A DNA stretch of 64,000 nt from Bugula neritina (taxonomy: Eukaryota > Bryozoa > Gymnolaemata > Cheilostomatida > Bugulidae): assembly GCA_964035545.1 (NCBI GenBank), contig OZ037772.1:4077538-4141537 (forward strand), read 5' to 3'. Under the pieces are notes generated by a model. It made no database searches. It had not been told where the DNA came from and saw only the letters and a list, made by a program, of their open reading frames with translations. Positions 58,140 through 64,000 of the stretch are shown here, piece after piece (within the stretch, counting starts at the first letter, position 1; every line of letters begins with the position of its first letter). Position numbers and translations under genes: made by a program.

Positions 58140-60769
58140 TACTAATAAACTGAAACAAAGAGAATAAATGCAAATGTCAAATGACAAATCCTAATAGAAT
58201 TAATTAACTTTAACCAGAAATGCTATTTCACTTTCTATAGAAAAGTTACTGTTTAAGAGCAGACAATTACTAATACTCACCAGTATGTTTGAGGGCAGAT
58301 GCCTTTTCTCTCACTTTTTGCTCAGCCAACTTCAGTTTCAACTGCCAATCTCTCTGCTGATTTTCCAAGTTCAACTCTTTCTCCTAAACACAAGCATGAC
58401 TTGATATATTTAACTGTCCTACAGTAACAGCAGTAGTCACATGTATTGAGATACAAAAGAGGTATTATAAGTATAAACAACAACTTGGGAGTCAAACAGA
58501 TCTGAAATTTGTAGTCTTTGTCTGGTTTGTGGTCTAACATCAGCCCTAAATTAAATTAAAGAGAATGCATTTCGAAATGCAATACATAGTAACCGCCTAT
58601 GATTTATTTAGAATAGACTACATTATATATATTATTGTATACATTATATAATATCATATAACATGGCAAATATCACATAATACTGTATAAATTATACAGT
58701 ATTATATAGTATATAATATTACCCCGCCACACGCGCAGGACCACGGCGGTGAAAGGTGACCAAAGATGATCATAGTAAATAATATTACATATATTTTATA
58801 AAATTATATTATAAAATTACTATGATGTTTACGTAACGTCATAAAACAACCGACTACAGACACGAGAGGAAGTTGTATCACCTTCAGAGCTTTGCAAAGA
58901 TCCAGAATCCCCTGCATGGTGGAGAGACTGTCCCCGCCCTGATCTGATTGCTCGGCCCTCAGTCTACCTTTCTCAGCCAACAGCTCTCTGATCAACTTGA
59001 CCTTGGGATTTTTATTTACTCTTGCGAGGTTGACTATAGAACGGGCCTGCTTGGCATATCTGTAGATGTGAAGAAAACATGCTACCCAACACCAAGATTT
59101 ATACCCTCTATTATAACTTTTCAAAAGAAAGATAAAAAATGCAGAAACTTTGGAAATTAGATGTGTTTTTAAAACGTGAAGTAAAAAACACAATCCAAAA
59201 AGAATATAACCGATCACATGACTTGTTGCATATTTAGACACAAGATTATATAACCAATCACATGACTTGTTGCATATTTAGACACATGATTATATAACCA
59301 ATCACCTGACTCGTTACATATTTAGTCACATAACCACTGCACAGCTGTTAAGACTGTTTTGTCACACAATTACCTGAGGGTAGACAAAGTTTCTTCAAGA
59401 TTGAGACTAGACTGACTAATAGTGGCAATCATTGCGGTACGAGAGTTACCACCCGAACTTTCTCTCAACAGCCAGCCATGTGAGAACTGAGTCTCTGTAT
59501 GGGACAAACAACTTCTTCTTTTTAGCCTGAGAACTCTGCCCAGTTAACACACTGATGACTTTACCGAGGGTTAGCAGAGACCTGCCACCATAAACTAAAT
59601 GTCAGTATAATATCTGGTAACAATTCAGTCAACAATATTCAAGTTTAAGGCAATTATTGGATCAAAACTAAGAGATTTTGAAACTTGAAATGCAAATCAT
59701 ATACCCAGGAAGTTGAAACTTATCAAATATTGTGATACATGTAAAGGTATGACTAAATGATAGGTAAAGTAAGGAATGTTATTTCCACGTTGCAGTAAAA
59801 TAATACTCTTATGACAATAAAATATAACTATTCAACATAATACAAAATAATATAATAATAATATAATAGTATTATGTCTACATTTAACACTCCAAAATTC
59901 ACTTAATGAAAGGAAGATACTTTTTCATCAGCTTTTTATTCCAATTTCTTATATTATGAAAGGTGAAGATTTAAACACAACAGCAGGACTAGCAGTACCT
60001 AGTAGCAGGTATGAAAGGTGAAGGTCATACTTGGTAATGCTGGCTCCCTCCTTCAGTCTCTCCCCAAACGTCTGCGCAGAAGACTGTCTCTCAGATCCAG
60101 CCATATCCACCAGGTTTATCTTACTGACTACCGAGTGCTCGTGCTGACCAGCCTCAAAGTCCATAGTCTACAGCGCATAGGAATCACGGGCTACACACAG
60201 CGGCTAATACAAACCTACAGGTTTGAGAACAGTGTAATCAGATAACTCCAAAATATATGTATAATAAACAGAAATTCACCATAAACTAGCTCAATGGCAT
60301 TTCATACAAACCGCATGTTTTATTCCTAAACAAAGATAATTTATTGATTTATGTCCATCAATTTTATTTTGTTTACAGCAAGTCTGAGGGACAGAATCTC
60401 TCAGGTCAACCAGTGCACCCAATATCTCATGTTTACTCAGGACAACCTGTTTGCTTAGCAGAATATTGGATATCCCATTCCTAACCTAGACTACACAATG
60501 TTCGCAAACCTATCACATGACACTAGTAAAACTATACAATCCAAGAAAATCAATGATGTATTTAAACATGAAAAATAACCCAATGTTGAGTCAACCGGCC
60601 TTTTAACTTGCAGTAAAACTTACTTGCACTCAATTCCCATAAAACAATGTTAAAATAAAAACTGTATGACCAGCAGTGTAAATAAATAAACCAATGTCTG
60701 GCAGATAAATGTAAGTAAAGTTACAGCTACAGACGCTGTACTGTTAGCATACATACTACAGATAATATG

Positions 60770-60862
60770 TTGAGTTGAGTAAATAAACAGGAAATAGTCA
60801 TACAGGAAGTAGTTGCACAGAAAGTGATGAAACAGGAAGTAGTTGCACAGGAAGTACTGATA
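60770..60862. repeat. CAGGAAGTAGTTG tandem-like repeats
   Basis: About five copies of CAGGAA(G/A)TAGT variants directly 3' (on the minus strand) of the kinesin donor at 60863. Each holds a GGAA core. Confidence 0.6.
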
Positions 60863-61157
60863 CCCTGCTCTGAGTGAGATAGAGTGTGAACACCGAGTGT
60901 GACCTTGAACTCTTGTCATGCATGCCGGTGGCATGCTGCCGATTACACGGAGTCAGCAGTTTCTACAGAACATGAAACACATTTGATTACCAGCTGCAGG
61001 AGTCTTGAGATGTTTGTAACGTCACAAATAATTAATAGATCGACAGTGAAACAATAAACAGTGTCTGTGATAGAAATAGATCTAAAAAAAGAACCATGCA
61101 TAGCGTAATAGTGCCTGCCTAAGGAGCCAAATAGAATGGAGATAGACCTATAAAAAG

Positions 61158-61310
61158 GACAGCTGTGGTGTACTGAGTAAAGTGCTGGCCTAGTAAACAT
61201 AAGGTCAGTGGTTGGAGTTCAAACACAGACAGTGATGTGAGAAAGAGCATCCAGTAACAATTGCTCCTGCTTCACAAGGTCAACATAAATAAAAAATAAC
61301 AAACAAAAAG
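61158..61310 (+). mobile_element. tRNA-Thr-derived SINE, copy 1
   Basis: The tRNA-like head contains CTGTGGTGTACTGAGTAAAG (A box), CCTAGTAAACA (anticodon arm with AGT) and GGTTGGAGTTCAAAC (B box, diverged). The body has AGAAAGAGCATCCAGTAACA and ATTGCTC, and an A-rich tail. Transcription by RNA polymerase III is expected of the family. Confidence 0.75.
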
Positions 61311-61445
61311 ATGGAGCAGCTGAGGGCTAGTGGTTAGAGCGCTGGTTTAGTAAACACAAAGTCACAGGTTTGAACCCCAGTAAAGGCTATTGGTGATGTT
61401 AGGAAGAGCATCCAGTCATAATTGCTCTAATGTCCCACCTGAACA
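61311..61445 (+). mobile_element. tRNA-Thr-derived SINE, copy 2
   Basis: Follows copy 1 directly, same orientation: GGGCTAGTGGTTAGAGCGC (A box), GGTTTAGTAAACA (AGT anticodon loop, as in tRNA-Thr), CAGGTTTGAACCCCAG (B box), then the shared body GGAAGAGCATCCAGTCATAA and TTGCTC. Better preserved than copy 1. The 3' end is approximate. Confidence 0.8.
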
Positions 61446-61618
61446 TGTCCTTAGTCTGGTTTAGAAAAACTCTTTCCATCAGGGGTTTCTCACAGGGATA
61501 GTGACTATACACTCACAAAAGTTTTACAATTATTAAAGCAGCAGAATTAGCAGAACATCAGTGAATGTAAACTCAGGTGAATTTTTTAAAATTTATAACA
61601 TTAAACTAGGACACAGAC

Positions 61619-62127
61619 CTCTAACATAAACTCAAAGAGCCTCTTGCCAAAACCCTGCCGTTGCTTCCTCTCATGGACATGGAAGTCAAGGATACACAGT
61701 GGCTCCACCTCTCTCTGATTACCCTGGTGGTCGTAGAGAAACAACTTCTTGATAAAACCAACAGCTGTGCCTTTTTATTACTGCAACAGTATGAAATTAT
61801 CAGCAACTTGCAGACAGAGAAAGCTCAATCAAAAACGAAATTCAGTTTTCCAAATATATGTAAGCTTTCGAGGAAAAAAATAAAAATTGGCAGCCAATTA
61901 CAGAGCAAAATGTCACCTTACAATTTTTATACTTTCAGCTTAACGTGAACATCAAATATGCAAAATAGAAAACTCTATAGTCTGAGAATTTATAACTTTA
62001 GCCCAGTAAAATAGTGTGTATTTCGAGTGCTGTCTAACTGCCCTGCATACAGTAAAAGTATTAGAGTAGATGATGACTCACCTATTTGACTGACATTCAG
62101 TACAAGTGCTTCTGAGTGCTTGGGACA
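61619..62127 (-). pseudogene. ATAT1: Alpha-tubulin N-acetyltransferase 1 (ATAT1), two exons only
   Basis: Exons 62127-62082 (CPKHSEALVLNVSQI) and 61764-61619 join in phase 1. The second reads AVGFIKKLFLYDHQGNQREV, EPLCILDFHVHERKQRQGFG and KRLFEFMLE, matching the ATAT1 core: VEPLC(I/V)LDF(Y)(V/I)HE, then the Q/R-x-GxG acetyl-CoA loop. ATAT1 acetylates Lys40 of alpha-tubulin inside microtubules. Relative to the family, three residues (usually VG plus one) are missing between GFIK and KKLF. The following exon (HQLAIDRPS...KLL) and the N-terminal exons are not found. Directly downstream lies the truncated kinesin, so the 3' half appears lost. A partial gene in a fragmented assembly is the alternative. 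Confidence 0.75.
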
Positions 62128-63668
62128 CTAAAGGGAAATGTCATGACATCATTTCCTTCCATATTACAACAGTAAGTAGATATATGATCAATATCAAAAC
62201 TATGCCAACCCAATTTCCAAACTACCATTCAGATTTGGCATGTAAGCCAATAAATTAATATGAATAGACTCATTTCAAACTATCACAAAAGTTTGCTATT
62301 TTATGAAGCTGTAAGTAAACTGTGGTATGAAAATTAATGTAAAACACGCTTTTTAGTGACTGTAGTACATGTAGAACTAGTAGTAGTCTAACTTGAATCT
62401 CAAAATTTTATAATGCAAAGAACTCTCAAATTTTATGCTGATTCATTAACTTATATTTTAATGTAGAATACCTCTATCCTCTTTTCTAACTGTAGATCAC
62501 TCACTATCTATGTTTGTATACATAACATTTGTTAAAAAAACTCTCAATTTATCAGATTATTTAAAACTACATTTTTTCTTTATTTCACTTAAATTTCAAC
62601 ATAAAAATTCAATTGAGTATGAAATAACGTTAAAATTAACTTCAAGAATCTTGTTATGTTTTTAAAAATATAAAACTCTAATTCAAACATTGATAATTTA
62701 GAAAAAATTAGTTTAAAATCATTTGTATATAATTGCAGCAACAATTACTTTTAGGTAATTGAAAAAGGTTTTGATTTAGCTGACCTATGGCTAATAATAA
62801 ATTGTTCAAATTTTTGTACATGTGTCACCAACTTTAAATTACTTAGTTTACAAATACTTTTGCTGGTCTTAAGAGTCTATCGATGATAAAAATAGTCTTT
62901 CCTTCCACAAGTGAGCTAACATTGAAATCAAAATTTATTTGATCTTGTCTTCAGCTTCTGCCCAGATATGGCAATTTCAACTTGCTAAACCAAAACTGAA
63001 AAGTTCATTTCTATCATTATTGCATTTGAAATGAGCATTTCGCAGTTGAACTCATCAGAAATGACAGAATTAATATGAAAGAGAATGAAATACAGTTTAA
63101 ATTAGATCAAATTTGTTTGCAGTTTTACTGCATTGTCATGGCCCATGAGCATAATATTAACATGTATACAGCTAATAGCATGATTGTTTTACTACTACTA
63201 TTATAAGTTTTTACTTTTAGCATAATTGACTATTACACTTAATATAGCAATAGGCATGGTCAATGATCATAAATTGAGTGTTAGCATGGCTGTTTATGTT
63301 ATGGTTGTTTTATTAGATTCAGAGACCAGTCTAGGAGTTTAGAATAGTTTATTGCTTAAGCTATTAAAGGTCCACTCTGGATAGATCCAAAAGCACAAAC
63401 TCGCTCTGATTAATCACATTCATAACATAGTATAAATATTTTAAAACAAAGACAAAGCATATTCTGCATATCATCAACATCCCCTTTACAAATCTTTGAC
63501 AATGTTGAGCAAACAAACAAACAAAAAACTAAACAACAAAATTAAGAGCTGATACATAAACAAGTAATATGATTTTGTTAATAGTATAGTAGATTAGCAT
63601 ATTATGATGAGATTGTCTCCCTAGTTAATTTAGAGTACATTATTTTCTGGGTTTGGGTTATTTAAATT
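62128..63668. other. AT-rich DNA, probably including the 3' LTR of the gypsy copy at the right edge
   Basis: No exon recognised. The pyrimidine-rich stretch 63669-63685 (a purine tract AATAAAGGAAAAG on the minus strand) could be the polypurine tract of the element at 63718-64000, which would place its LTR just to the left. I could not define LTR ends. Confidence 0.35.
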
Positions 63669-63717
63669 TCTTTTCCTTTATTGTCCGATTGCCTTCGGGC
63701 AGATTAGGTATAATTCT

Positions 63718-64000
63718 CTAGTACATCTCATATTGTTCATATTTAGCTGGGGTTTTTGTTTGTCTGGACCGTTGCCATTTAACTGGAGTTGGATCAGGGT
63801 TTGTATTCACTTAATCTGTAGGAATTGCTGCTGCGGCTGATTGAGTCGGTGCGTCTGGAACAGAATGACTGACTACTGGGTCGTTGGTGTCTGTTGGTAT
63901 TTCGACTGTAGTCAATGGCTGACTAGCTTGCACATCGCTCAGAGGGCGCAAATCTGCCCTGTTTCGCCTCACAGCAGTGTCTGTGTCTTTGCTTGAGACA
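63718..64000 (-). pseudogene. pol: 3' end of a gypsy pol gene, running off the window
   Basis: The minus-strand frame begins beyond 64000 and ends with TAG at 63718-63720. It reads RRNRADLRPLSDVQAS, a Thr/Pro/Ala-rich segment, then VKWQRSRQTKTPAKYEQY, the usual tail after the integrase of K02A2.6-like gypsy elements. A TAA at 63811-63813 interrupts it. It may belong to the same family as the gag fragments at 40.5-46.1 kb, which is an inference. Confidence 0.6.

Larger units (their letters stand above)
50199..60962 (-). pseudogene. Kinesin-3-like motor gene lacking the P-loop half and carrying two frame shifts
   Basis: Minus-strand exons in order: 60962-60864 (SSRSH, switch I), 60167-60031 (DMAGSE, switch II; RLKEGASITK), 59581-59374 ([33 protein letters not shown]), 59059-58882 (YAKQARSIVN, neck), 58383-58281 (coil), 56274-56133 (VIIGGDHYFRFNHPAGVDP, FHA-like end), 54033-53818 (FEERLADMRELLHSN, FFNPGDSWKSSL), 52881-52786, about 51433-51220, 51073-50947, 50760-50575 and 50263-50199 (TAG). 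Kinesin-3 motors carry cargo along microtubules. The expected upstream exons with the ATP-binding P-loop are absent before ATAT1 at 61619. A 4-base tandem duplication (GGCT) near 59470-59477 shifts the frame in the motor core, and one base is missing near 56160. Downstream phases fit only if both are ignored. FHA start exons were not found; a transposon occupies that intron. KIF28- or KIF1-type is a guess. Confidence 0.75.

Overview
This window comes from a metazoan nuclear genome. It is AT-rich, its genes are split by GT-AG introns, and it carries LTR retrotransposons, tRNA-derived SINEs, an inverted-repeat DNA transposon and very large minisatellites. A fibrillar-collagen gene with a COLF1 C-propeptide and exons of kinesin-3, alpha-tubulin acetyltransferase and CLASP all point to an animal. 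The Cys-rich N-terminal exons of the collagen recall the WAP-type N-propeptides of cnidarian and sponge collagens, so an early-branching invertebrate is plausible. I cannot name the species.

Layout. 1-3057: AT-rich flank without a gene. 3058-10504: a nearly complete Ty3/gypsy retrotransposon with about 99% identical LTRs, an 18-nt tRNA-Leu primer site, a damaged gag, an intact pol, and an extra 357-codon ORF encoding two zinc fingers and a coiled coil. It sits in a trinucleotide microsatellite and is flanked by a 4-bp target duplication. About 11300-16040: a 26-bp minisatellite, itself a dimer of 13-mers, containing a 2,097-bp tandem duplication. 16140-24563 (+): a decaying fibrillar-collagen gene whose introns hold 17-, 26- and 45-bp minisatellites. 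25714-27221 (-): exons of a coiled-coil protein with an in-frame stop. 28821-30204 (+): a TATA box, two small exons and three exons encoding only the C-terminal end of a CLASP-like protein. 30205-40230: AT-rich DNA with a solo LTR of the same gypsy family at 36526-36830. 40240-46089 (+): a patchwork of gag fragments of a second gypsy family, a ZEB-like zinc-finger exon and exons resembling a DUF4806-type protein. 46601-48121 (-): two exons of an unknown gene. 50199-60962 (-): a kinesin-3-like gene without its P-loop half. 61619-62127 (-): two exons of ATAT1. 63718-64000 (-): the 3' end of another gypsy pol.

Two themes stand out. First, almost every host gene is truncated or broken by small indels or stops, while the pol frame of the young retrotransposon is intact over more than 4 kb. 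This argues for real gene decay over a generally poor assembly, although the assembly should still be checked. Second, the host genes from 28.8 to 62.1 kb are enriched for microtubule functions (CLASP, kinesin-3, ATAT1, perhaps a centrosomal coiled-coil protein). The most novel element is probably the zinc-finger/coiled-coil third ORF of the gypsy element, together with its LTR hairpins.
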